Shown: positions 12,401 through 24,400 of the stretch, in pieces
Layout of the letters: every line of letters begins with the position of its first letter
Numbering within the stretch: position 1 is the stretch's first letter
Assembly (NCBI RefSeq): GCF_052324685.1
Contig: NC_135221.1
Location: forward strand, 21,171,338-21,235,337
Source: Brachyhypopomus gauderio
Taxonomy: Eukaryota; Chordata; Actinopteri; Gymnotiformes; Hypopomidae
Direction of reading: 5' to 3'
DNA: 64,000 nt
The notes under the pieces: generated by a model
What the model saw: the letters and a program-made list of their open reading frames with translations, nothing else
Database searches by the model: none
Told to the model about the DNA's origin: nothing
Made by a program: the position numbers and the translations under genes

Positions 12401-15400
12401 AGCCCTTCATCTCTGCACGTGATTTCATCACAGCCATTAGCACACTTTCCAGTGATAGAGACTTACCCTGAAAGCCACGCTTTTTCAAACATCACTTGCA
12501 GCGATTTCATTTAGTTTTTTTTTCCTGCCTCGTCTCACATAGGCCTATCTCTCTCATTCTCTCTCTCTCACTCTCCCTCTCACCCTCTTGCTCTCCCCCT
12601 CTTTCTCTCTCTCCCCCCTCACTCTGTCTCTCCCAGGGAAAGTAAGCTGATGTGGTAATGAGTTTCTGTTGACCGAGGCATAAAAAAGACATCTTCTCTC
12701 TTGAAAAATTGGCCTCAGCGGAAGGCCCTGTTCTTGTCGGCATCAAAGAGTTAAGGCTCTGGCTGACCGCGGCTCGTTTTCCTCGAGGCGTTTCTCGTTT
12801 CTCCAAGATGGGTTCGCTGAGGATGCAGCTGGAAAAAAGAACCCTCCCCTGTCTCTGACCCAGCCTGTGGAGGAGGGGCGGTTAGGAGAAGTGAAGAGAG
12901 GGGGCCTTCCCCCACTCCAGTTGTGCCCTGGCAGAATACTAATGTATTATGTAGCACCTGAGGAAAGGGCGTGGTCCCAGGCAGGGGGAGGGGCCACAGC
13001 AGTACACTTTCACCAAGAGACACACCCACGAATGCCCAAGCACTTTACTCCTCTGGTACAAATTGCTTTCGGGTCCATAACAAGAAGGTCCCAGAATGAT
13101 ATGATAAGAACAAACCAGTCAGAAACGAGCACCGTGCTGCGTGAAACGCGTTCAGGTCCACCAGGCTGAGGGCGTTTTTTTTCGCTTTTTCAAACATCAT
13201 ACATGCTCCCTCTGTGTAAGTCAGCCAAAGGAGAAATGAATGCAAAGATAAACGCCGTCGAATGTACTTCTCTGGTTTTAGATCACTGTCTGCACAAGTA
13301 ATGAGATTTATATCAAGAGAACACGTCCAGAATCCGTTTTTAACTTCACGGGATTAGCGAGCTCTTTAACTCAGCCATGCCAGGGTGCTAAAGTTTACTT
13401 TTGCGTGCTGGATGTTCGGCCAAGGGATTGAACGTCTGAAGCATGCGGCGGTGGTGTTTACCAGAGGATCTGCTGGTGTTGTGGGGAATGCTTGACTAAA
13501 ATCTGGCATCTGTCCAGATAAGCAGCGAATTCATCCTTCTGTATTTTGATCCACAGACGAAAATCTGCTCGACACTTTCAAGAGGCGGGGGTGACCGTCC
13601 TGCTTTGGTGCAAAGGCGCTTGAGGGAGCTTGTGCCTTTTCAAACCTTTACCCAGATGCCTCCAGTGAAGGCTGTAGTAAATCGACAGATATACTTCAGT
13701 TAGATTAACTAATAGTGTTTAATTTTGATCGTACCACTCTGTATGAAAGGTTTCTCTCCCGTGTCTAGAGCTAAACAGATAAACATCCTTAGCATACACA
13801 AATCCACAGAGAGAAGCGAGACAGAGATATATAAGATGCGTAACCTATTTTGACCTATTAAGTAATAAACAACATTATTGAAAATGTGTAGGCGTAGTTT
13901 CTAATTGACTTCACTATTCTGCTGTTGTACCATCACGTCCGTGATGTTTCTTCAGGTCTTCGAAAACATCTTATTAATTCTAGAATAAGGAACACCAATT
14001 ACCTTTTTACCTGACTTACCTTTTTCAGTTACAATTCATTAATTTTTCATTCTTTATCATTCCATTCTTGTGCAAACTGTTTTTACTTTCATAAATGAGT
14101 ATTACTAATTGACTTTTGTTTTCTTATTTTAGATCATTTTATTTAATTTATTTACTGTCATGGGTATAGAAAAAAAAAGTAGGAAGCAAATAAGAGTCTC
14201 ATGAGTTTAATAAAACTAATGAAACTGAACATAAAATTGCACTAACCAGAACTACAAAAGCACGGCAACAATGACTGACAACGGTCATCAAAGCAAAATG
14301 GCCGTTTAAAAGAAGGAACATAACACAACAGAGGTAGTGCAGCAAATGAGGCAGAGCATGTAACAGCTGAGGGGGCGTGGCAATAGAACAAAGAGAACAT
14401 GTAACAGCTGAGGGGGCGTGGCAATAGAACAAAGAGAACATGTAACAGCTGAGGGGGCGTGGCAATAAAACAAAGAGAACATGTAACAGCTGAGGGGGCG
14501 TGGCAATAAAACAAAGAGAACATGTAACAGCTGAGGGGGCGTGGCAATAAAACAAAGAGAACATGTAACAGCTGAGGGGGCGTGGCAATAAAACAAAGAA
14601 CAAACAAACAAACAAATGTAACAGAAACCAAAATATAAACAACTCATGTACAGTCTTCCTTAAACATTTTACCTTTTTTTATTGTTAATATTCATAATTT
14701 AGTTTACACCAGTTTGTGGGTTATTTGAAGGGTCGTTATGCCCGTATGTCTGTGCACTGAATACTTTGCATAATAAAAAATATATTAAAGAAAAAATGGC
14801 TAATTTTGAAACTAACAAAAAATGCAACACAATTCTCACATTAATTTTTTGAGCTATTAGTTGATAACATTTACAGTTCAGCAGTAGGCTAGGGGGAAAA
14901 CTGTAGTAGTTGTCACTGATTGTATACTGCTGTCTTGTGGTTACAGTCATATTTACTTTATCAAAACTTCATCATTACCACATCAAGTTGGAGTTGTTTT
15001 ATCAGAACTTCATCGTTACCATATCCAGTTTCAGCTGGAGACACGTTGAGCAGAAAAGCAATAAGCCTTCCCGCACACCCCTGCATGTAGTCCCACACGC
15101 TCACCACCGGTCAGCACCAGACGTGAGCCACGCGCACAGAAATAGAACAGATACGCCCACGCACACAAGGTGCCGTCCTCTGCCTCCACGGCCGATGGGC
15201 CATCGAGCCATGTCCTGTCTACATACTGTGTTCCCGCACGTCACCGGGGGATTGGGGTGGGGGGTGCTAGGCTGCTAGCAATTAGCCTCTGAGTAGCATC
15301 GTTCCAAGCTATGCTGACCCGCCTACAACATGCGTACTGCAATTAGCATAATCCATACTAATTTCGCCGTCCTCCCCCGGACGGTTAGCGGGACTCGGTG

Positions 15401-18400
15401 CCCGCTGGGACCTGGCCGTCCGTTCTGGTCCGGAGAGTTGAACTACCGTTGATGGTTTATTTATTCCGCCGCCCTTAACCGCCTGCCCCTCCCCCGTCTG
15501 CGTGATGAGGTAACGAGAGCTTCGGTATAAAGTGCACGGACGGCCTCTCACTTTATTAAAGTTTGATTACTGACCCATCAGATCAAAGCCTTCAGAGACA
15601 TCCTAAGCTGGCAGTGTCTCATGAATAAGGAATGAGGGAGACACAATGGTTCTTCTCTCCATTTCACACCAGAGGAGCCGTGGCGGACACTCTCGGATCT
15701 CCTCTGAAGCTACACGCGTGTTTTCACCCAGGCGTGAGCAGCAAACCGGACGCTTCTCCAGAAGAGGTGCACTAGTGCAGCGTTTTCTGTGTGTTAACGC
15801 ACTAAACACAGGTGAAGAAGGGTTTGATGATCATTAACAACACTATTTGGTGTTTGCAAGCAGGAAAATCACGTAAACCACCATTTTGTAAATCCCATTT
15901 TGTTCCGATTGTCGGTCTGCGTTCTACTTTTTGTAATTAGTGCTTGACCTCCTTCTTCATGGGACAAACTTATCTGTGAATTATGTATTACCACAAAGCC
16001 TCAGTGGTCTTCTGGAGACACTGGGGTAGTGGTGAGTACAAACAAAGAAAGAAAACCATGTTTGTACAAAGTGTTAAAAAGCTGTTCAGAATCATTTTCC
16101 TGGTGAATCCACCCCATCCCCCCCCACCACCCCCATCTCCAGGCGTCTTTACACCACTCGTGTTTATTTAGCCGCCGATCAGTTCCTGGTTGTTATTTAT
16201 CCTGGCAGCCAAGCACGGACTTTGTAGAAGCCTCCACACGCAGCGGTGCAGACAGGCGTCCTGATGCGTGATCTGACATGTTCCTTCCTGACATTCATGC
16301 GATCGGCCATGTGGACTTCGACAGAAGGGGATACTGTTGAATCAGTGTCTTCTTGGTGCCGGAAGTCTGTTCACATTAGGGTTAGCTGTCGGCACAGACG
16401 GCCCTGCGTGGGCCCGATAGCGTCGGCGGGGAATTCGCCACACCGAGGAGACGGTGCGAACCCCGGCGAGCTCCAGAACTCCAGATCCTTGACAAGCAAG
16501 AAAGTGATGCACAGGATATGCGGGTAACCGTCTGCGTGAGCGTAATGTACGCGCACCTCTTTAGTGGTGGTGGTGGGGGGGGTGGGGGGGGGGGGATGGG
16601 GGTATGATTGGTAGGGGGGAGTCTTGTTTCATCCTGATGAATCATTCCCCATTATAACAGGACTCTGACCGAGAACGCTCCGCTCCTCACCCCTCCAGAC
16701 AGATGGAATAATCGGAGCTGTCAGTTGCAATTCGACACATTCTATTTATTTACTAATTCGCCCACGGTGCTCGTCGGTCTTTGATGAGGCGTGTCTCCGT
16801 GGTGGGAGCGTCGGAGACGCCGCGTGGCCCCTGTGGGGGACACCTGCTGCACACACGGCCCCTCCCTTCACATCAGCCCGTCCCCGGCCCAGATCAGCCA
16901 GGGCTGCAATTTAAACCTGCCGCGATGACAGTTATTACTTGACATTTGGGGCAGGGGCGAGGAAGCCTACAGCATGTTGCCGTGAGTGCGGTAAACAACC
17001 GAAAGGTCGGACGTCAGCGGCTGACCTTTGCCTGCGACCGCGGGAGGGCAGCAGCTGAATTTCGGCTTCACTAATTTGGCAACCCGAGTCTCGATGTATG
17101 GTGAAAAAAAAAAAAAAACACACTTCCTGTCTGCTGAAAGCAGGTCACGTCTTCTGCGTGCAGGTACGCTTGGAGTGGCCTACAGACCTGGCCATCAACC
17201 CCATGGACAACTCCCTCTACGTCCTGGACAACAACATCGTGCTGCAGGTGTCCGAGAGCCTGGAGGTGCGCACCGTGGCCGGCCGACCCATCCATTGCCA
17301 GGTGCCGGGCCTGGACCACTCCCTGCTCAGCAAGTCGGCGGTGCATTCCACGCTGGAGGCGGCGAAGGCCATAGCCGTGTCCCACCAGGGCGTGCTGTAC
17401 ATCGCCGAGACAGACGAGAGGAAGATCAACCGCATACAGCAGGTCACCACCAACGGGGAGATCTCTGTGGTGGCGGGGGCCCCGACCGACTGCGATTGCA
17501 AGATCGACCCCAACTGCGACTGCTTCTCCGGTGAGTAAAGGCCTGTCCAGCACCTCCCCATTCAGGTCAAACGTCCGGCTGCTTCAGACGCCGAGACACA
17601 AACAACATCAGAAGCTTGTGGCACAATAGAAAATACTTGTGGTCTTGTGGCACTACAGAAAAGACCCAAAATCCTTTTTGCTTCAAAATAGCATAGTAGG
17701 TTCGGTTTTCAATTGAACTTACCATGTCTACACAGCCATCCCAGTAGGATTAGAGATGTTTTGATACATACTTTGAGCGGCATTTTATGTATGAAAGATA
17801 TAAAAAATACGTATGGTTAAAACATCAAGCCTAACAAACCCCTGCTGCTCCAGAAGATGGCTGGTGTTTTTCTTCTCACTTCTGGCATCTGAAACACTGA
17901 ACCCCACGTTTGCAAAGGAAAAAAAACCTCATTCGATTTATTATTCACTAAACTTATGGATGTCTCTCAAGATGGAATCATAAATAATGGATCGTGTCCT
18001 TTGAAAAGCTGAAAAAAAAAAGATATTTCAGAACATAATGGTCAGGATGCTGTCTGCTTCCTAATTTAAATCTCTCTTAATTCTGGTTTTGATTTACTCA
18101 TGAGCTTTTGATGTCATATTTTAAGATTTTAAGATGGGGGCAAACTCTTCATTTGTAGTGGAGAGAGCAAATTCATTTGTAATGGCATTATTCATTAACA
18201 TCCACTCCAATCCCAGAGGTCTAAATGATTCTTTTGCTTTAAGTTTTTAATGTGAATGCAGTGGTGAGCACTGCTGAGGCTTCGGGTTTGTTAATGGCTT
18301 TTTCTATTTGCAACAATGTTTTTTTTTCCCCCTAGAGTGGCCCTTCTGAGGTCCTAAGAGTCAAGGACTTAATATGTAATTAGTACAAAAATGACAATAC

Positions 18401-21400
18401 TGGCTGAACTTCACTGCTTCCTGAGGTGACATTATAAGTTCAAGATAGTCCTTTACCAGCGAATTCATGCTACATGATGCTTCCCTGTATTTAGTTTTAG
18501 CTATTATATTATTTATATTATTAAGGGTAGAGTAGTGTTTAGCAAAAAAATAAAAGGTATTTAAAAGTGTATTGGATGTTCTTCGAACCAATAGGGTGGA
18601 ACAGTAACTATTTCACCCTGGGTATTTTGCATATTTCCCATCATGCCATGCTGGTAACAGATGATTGCTCTTTTCAGAGTCTTTCATCTGCCATTTCCCT
18701 TCTGTGCATAAGCGCGTCCTGTCCGTCACACTGGGGCCTCTCGAGGATGCCCTTCCTCCCTGTTGGCACGGCAACCTCCAGCCCGTCAGCGCACGCGTGC
18801 CCGTCAAACTTGGCCCCTCCCTCCACTAAAGCCCTCGTGAAGCTGCTGTGCCCACGCTGAGCAGGAGTTTTGATAAATGAAAATTCTTTTTCATCAGGGC
18901 GGCCATAAATTAATAATCTGCTTCTCTCTGCGGAGCCCGTGTGAGGGGAGAGAGAAGCGCTTTAAGCCTCACGCGAGGATGCAGGTGGGGTGGGGGGGGT
19001 TAGGGGCAAACGCTGCGTCTGCTCCCAGCACTCACCTGTTCTCTGGGCTGCAGGTGATGGCGGATACGCGCGCGACGCCCGTCTGGAGGCTCCGTCCGCG
19101 CTGGCCGTGGCCCCCAACGGCACGCTCTACATCGCTGACCTGGGCAACATCCGCATACGCGCCGTGACCGCCAACCGGCCGCAGCCCAACGCCGCGGGCC
19201 TGTACGAGGTGGCGTCGGTGGCCGACCAGGAGGTCTACCTGTTCGGCCCCAACGGCACGCACCTGCACACCAGGAACCTGATCACGGGCGACCGCGTCTA
19301 CAACTTCAGCTACGGGGCGGACGGGCGTCTGAGCGGCGTGCTGGGTCGCGAGGGCGGGGGCGGCCTGCACGTACGTCGGGACGCGGGAGGCCTGCCGCTC
19401 TGGCTGGTGGGGCCCCGGGGTCAGGTGCTCTGGCTCGCCGTCAGCAGCGGCCGCGTCCTCAAGAGGGTCTCGGCGCAAGGCCACGACGTCGCCCAGCTCA
19501 CTTACCACGGCAACAGCGGTCTCCTAGCAACCAAGAGCGACGAGAACGGTTGGACCACGGTGTATGAGTAAGCTACCGTTTTATTATTTTTTTCTTTGTT
19601 GTTGTTGCTGGGAGTTTTTTTTTTTTTTAATAACTCCTTTGCTTAGCCAGACACGGCTCTGCGGTTTAGAAGTGATGCTCTTAAAACAGATGTGGAGTGT
19701 GTGCGCTGCAGGCTTGTTGAGTGCAGGGTAAATCTCTGACCCCCTTTCATTCGGCTTTTACAGTGCATGCAAGCAGCCTTTCCACTGGAGTCTTCGTACC
19801 AGGCATGCATTTTGTCACCATTTAGGGAAGAGCACCCATGTGATTGTTGTTACTCTCAGAATATTTTGAATCCCCTTTCACTGAGCTGTGGAGTGTTGGT
19901 GTGAACAGTGCCATCTTGTGGTTTCTTCAACTCCACTGATTCTCTGCAGTGCCAGAACCCGCCATCATCAGCATCGTGGCCATGTGCATCTGCACACCAG
20001 CAGAAGTTGCTTCTTAAATTATGACTGATGGTGCTCCCAAAACTCAGATAGAAATCTTGCAGAGATCTTGAACGAGACCATAGGTAATTGAGCCCCACAG
20101 CTCGGCAAGATAATGTCTCTTACCTAAAAATGGCCCTTCAGCAAGTGTCCAGAGTCCATGATAAAACGTCTCGCTTGCCCTTTTGTGTCTGATAAATCAG
20201 ATCTGTGCAGCAGTGCCTCTCTTACCCCCCTCGGTAAGAAAGGACTCCTGTCTGAATAGGTACAACAGTGAAGGACACATCGTCAATGTCACCTTCCCGA
20301 CTGGAGAAGTCAGCAGTTTCCACGGCAACATGGAAAAGTCGGTCCGGGTGGAGGTAGATGGTTCCAACTCGGAGAACTTCGTCACGGTCACCAACTTCTC
20401 CTCTTCCGACACAATTTTCACTTTCCGCCAAGGTACGTTTCGCAGGTGCGAGCCTGTGTTGACTTCTGTTGTTTTGTTCCTCTGGGTATTGCGAGGTGCT
20501 CTGTGCAGGCTTAGATTGGATTCCTCTTGGCTGCAGGCCGTGTTTAGTGTTGATGTCTTTATATGTCCCTGTCTCTGTGGTCTCTGACAGCTATACACTG
20601 TGTGTGGTCACGGCAACAGTGGTACCACAATATTCACTAACACAGCATTCCATAAAGAAGCAATCGAATAGTCATTTGTGAGCAGACATTTCAGATGCGT
20701 TTGCTGACTTTCTTATTATTAGAAAAATAATTTATTTATGGTCATTCATCATTTACCACTGTTCGTGCTACCTTCCCCTGTCTGAAATCAAATTAAAAAC
20801 CCATTGCTCTGAATACTGGTTCAGTTGGACCAGGGAACACTGCATTGCCGTCTTAATGGCGTCATTTTCTTCTCGGATGTTCGTGGACGTGGTATGTTCT
20901 TTCTTTCATGCCAACCAGTTTCCAGCTCGCTGGTACATGCTATAACCAGCCGCGGTGGTTTTTAACGTGCCCACTAGGAGAATGACCCGCGTCACGAGCT
21001 TTTAATGGGACTTTGGCACTCCCCCTCCAGACTCGCTGGGTTAATGCAGTGGCGTGACGAGGTTTAAGGCTTGGCCCCTCGTCGCAGGTCTAACTGCCCC
21101 GCCCCCCCCCCCCTCCGAACTGTTCTAGCTCTACTGCAGTCATGAACATGGCCAGCTCAGGCAACAGTTAAGCAGCCTAGTTACCTCTGAAACATGAAAC
21201 ACATAGTAAATGTATGTGTGTGCATGTGTCAAAATGGCACAGATATTGCGTATTGCTACGTATAAATTACACGTATTGCTATGTATAAATTTAAGCGTTA
21301 TCTATTGACACAGATTGTCATTAGTTCCATTTCTGTCTGTGAGAAGATTATTCATAGGTGTGAAACGGTAGACACACCTCCTCATGATAAAAGCAACCAT

Positions 21401-24400
21401 AAACAGGAAACTGTTTTTCACTTTTGGTTGGTGGCCCCATGTTTATCCGCTACTCCCTTTCAAGTGTAACATGGTGACAATGTTTTCTGTGCAAAAGCAA
21501 AGGAAATCACAGACAGCCCAGCAACCCCTACTTCACAGTCAGAAGACGCAGAGTGAAGTGTTGCTTTAGCATCGTTAGTTTCTGCACGCACCAGGAATGC
21601 AAAAGTGGGACAACTTTTTCACACGTTAACCGCTCCTTCTACAGACCACGCTCAGAACACGTACCGCGTGAGCGCCGACGGCTCTTTCCACGTGACCTTT
21701 GCCAGCGGCATGGACGTGACCCTGGGCGCCGAGCCGCACGTGTCGGCCGGAGCAGTTAACCCGGCCATCAGCAGGTGCAACATCACGCTCCCCAGCGAAC
21801 ACAGCCCCAGCCTGATTGAGTGGCGTCAGCGGCGGGAACAAGCCAAGAGCAACCACACCGCCTACGAGCGTCGCCTCCGGGTACGCACGAGCGTGGGGTT
21901 TGTGTGACTTGGGCGGGGGTGTTGGGGGTCTTCAGTCCTCCGCCCCACCACATCTTCAGCAAAAAAAAAAAAAAAACCTCACACCAACACACAGCAAATG
22001 TGCAACATGACTAAGTCCTCCCCGTCTAGACACACGCGAGGATTCATTCGGGTTTGACACTTTTAAATTAATGAGATAATAAGCTAAACAACCAGTTTGA
22101 GATCAGACTTGCCTCGGTGCAGTAATATTAGCTATCAAAGTCATAAGGCATATCACAGGCTTTTGATATTGATCATGTTTAATTTAATGGAAAGAGAAAA
22201 TGACAAAGTGACAAATGTCAGTTTGTTCCGCTTCTGTTTTATGGAAATAACGAGTGTCTGGCATTTACAGCGTAGGCGCAAAGGTCCAAAACCTGTTGTG
22301 TTTTTTTGTTTTTCCATACTGTGTTTTATTCCTCTTCCCGAATACGATTATAAATCAGTTATGAAATGTACATTGCTTATACTACTAGAAGACTTTGACT
22401 TTTTGATTACTGGCTGGTGTCTGGACACAGATTCTGTCTGATCTTTTGAGATGGATTGTCAGTGGAGAATCCCCATTAACGGTGGCGTCATGCCGAGACT
22501 CGGCCTGATCCGTGTCCATAACGCCGGCCCGACGAGTTCTCACCGTGTCCCTCACCCTGTTGTTCTTGTGTCTACCATCAGGCTCATAACAGAAATCTGC
22601 TGTCCATAGACTTTGACCAGGCCACACGTGTGGGCAAGATTTACGATGACCATCGCAAATTCACCCTCAGGATTCTCTATGATCAGCTGGGTCGGCCCAT
22701 TTTGTGGTCACCCAGTAGCAAATACAATGAGGTGAATGTCACCTACTCGGCCACGGGCCTCGTTACCAACATCCAGCGCGGGAACTGGTCCGAGAGGCTG
22801 GAGTACGACAATGGCCGCGTGGTGTCCAGAGCGTGGGTCAACGGCAAGATCTGGAGCTACTCGTTTGTGGAGAAGGTGCCCTGGTTCGATCTTTTCCTTC
22901 TTGTCATTATTGGAGGTTTCACACGAGCATGTTCTGATTCAGCAGATGCTGCAAATGTAAGGAAGCCGTGCAAACCCAAACCCGTCAGAGCGTCTGCTGT
23001 ACGCAGAGAGGTTTCACGCCTGATAACCGGTCTGTGATGAGTCATAGGGAGAGATTGTTGTTTCAGAGTGATTTTCTGATAAATGCTGAATGTCTTTTGA
23101 AGCACATATCATGAGGGGAAAACAAAGAGGTAGTTTTGTTTTATTGTGTCTGCTAAATTTGATGGAGACAAAACAAGGCCATTGCGTGCAGCGCGCTGTA
23201 CCCAACACCCAGCCAAAGGGCACGGGCTTCGTCCAAAGTGTTGTATTTTCATTTTCCTTGATGTCACATCAAATGTTGATTTGTAAGCAAAACTATTAGA
23301 TTTCACCATGATAAACCACTCTTTTCTCAACGGTGAAAATTGTTCTGTTAAGCCATGTCCCATTTTTGACTTTCACCCCAGTGTCAAGGCCATGAAGCTT
23401 TTTCCCAAAATGAACATTGTTCTTCTCTTATGTGCCTACAGTCCGTTCTGCTCCTGTTGCATAGCCAACGCAGATACACCTTCGAGTACGACCAGACCGA
23501 CCGGCTCCTGGCCGTCACCATGCCCAGCATGGTCCGACACAGCTTGCAGTCCATGCTGTCTGTGGGCTACTACAGGAACATCTACACCCCCCCGGACAGC
23601 AGGGCCTCCGTCATACAAGACTTCGCCCGTGACGGTCATCTGCTGCAGACGCTACACCTGGGAACGGGCCGACGTCTCCTCTACAAGTACACCAAGCAAG
23701 CACGCCTCTCCGAGATCATCTACGACACCACGCTGGTCACCTTCACCTATGACGACTCCTCGGGCATGATCAAGACCATCCACCTCATGCACGAGGGCTT
23801 CGTCTGCACCATCAGATACAGGCAAACAGGTGGGCGTTCACATCTAAACAAGCATCTGTCTCAACTCCATCGTTTGGCAGATAGTAAGGAGATAATGCTG
23901 AGGTTTGTGGTTTGATGGGATGCAAATGTTGATGCGCACGCTGATGAACTTTAGCTGTAAAAACAGGTTTGAAACTGATGGCGGCGGAGGACAGTAGGTT
24001 CTTATGAATGCAAAATTGAAGCAAAGCGCTTAGTCCTAGTTTGCTATGTACAGATGTGTTCCTCAGAGGACTTTTTATAATGCCTACTGTTTCATAAGTG
24101 CTTAAACTGTGTACTTATGCAGTAGTTTTCAAAGTCCACGACCTTTTTTTGTGCTGTTACTATATTTTATTATAATGTATGTCCGTAATATATGCCTTGT
24201 TATTCAGAGGACCTTGTTTACAACTCTCCGTATCTTTGTTAATTTTATGCATTCATTAAAACAAATTGTTGTAAACAGCCCCTGTGTAATTACAATTTAG
24301 GGGTCCACATCTCTAATAACACTAGCAGAAATGTAAGGCTCGTTCTGGCTGTCTTAGACCGCCTAACCTGATTGGGTTGGGATGAGTCCATTTTGCGAGC

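Larger units (their letters stand above)
10458..17163 (+). other. tenm1 intron (6.7 kb) rich in tandem repeats
   Basis: It holds a G-rich minisatellite (11,399-11,911), a purine tract (12,001-12,082), a pyrimidine tract (12,545-12,634), a 41-bp minisatellite (14,356-14,601), a C/CA-rich run near 16,110-16,140 and a G-rich run (16,563-16,596). No exon was recognised. Long ORFs here come from the repeats. Confidence 0.75.

Noticed and set aside
14199..14647. Overlapping minus-strand ORFs with repeated [22 protein letters not shown] and [10 protein letters not shown]
   Set aside because: The 41-bp minisatellite read in three frames; not a gene.
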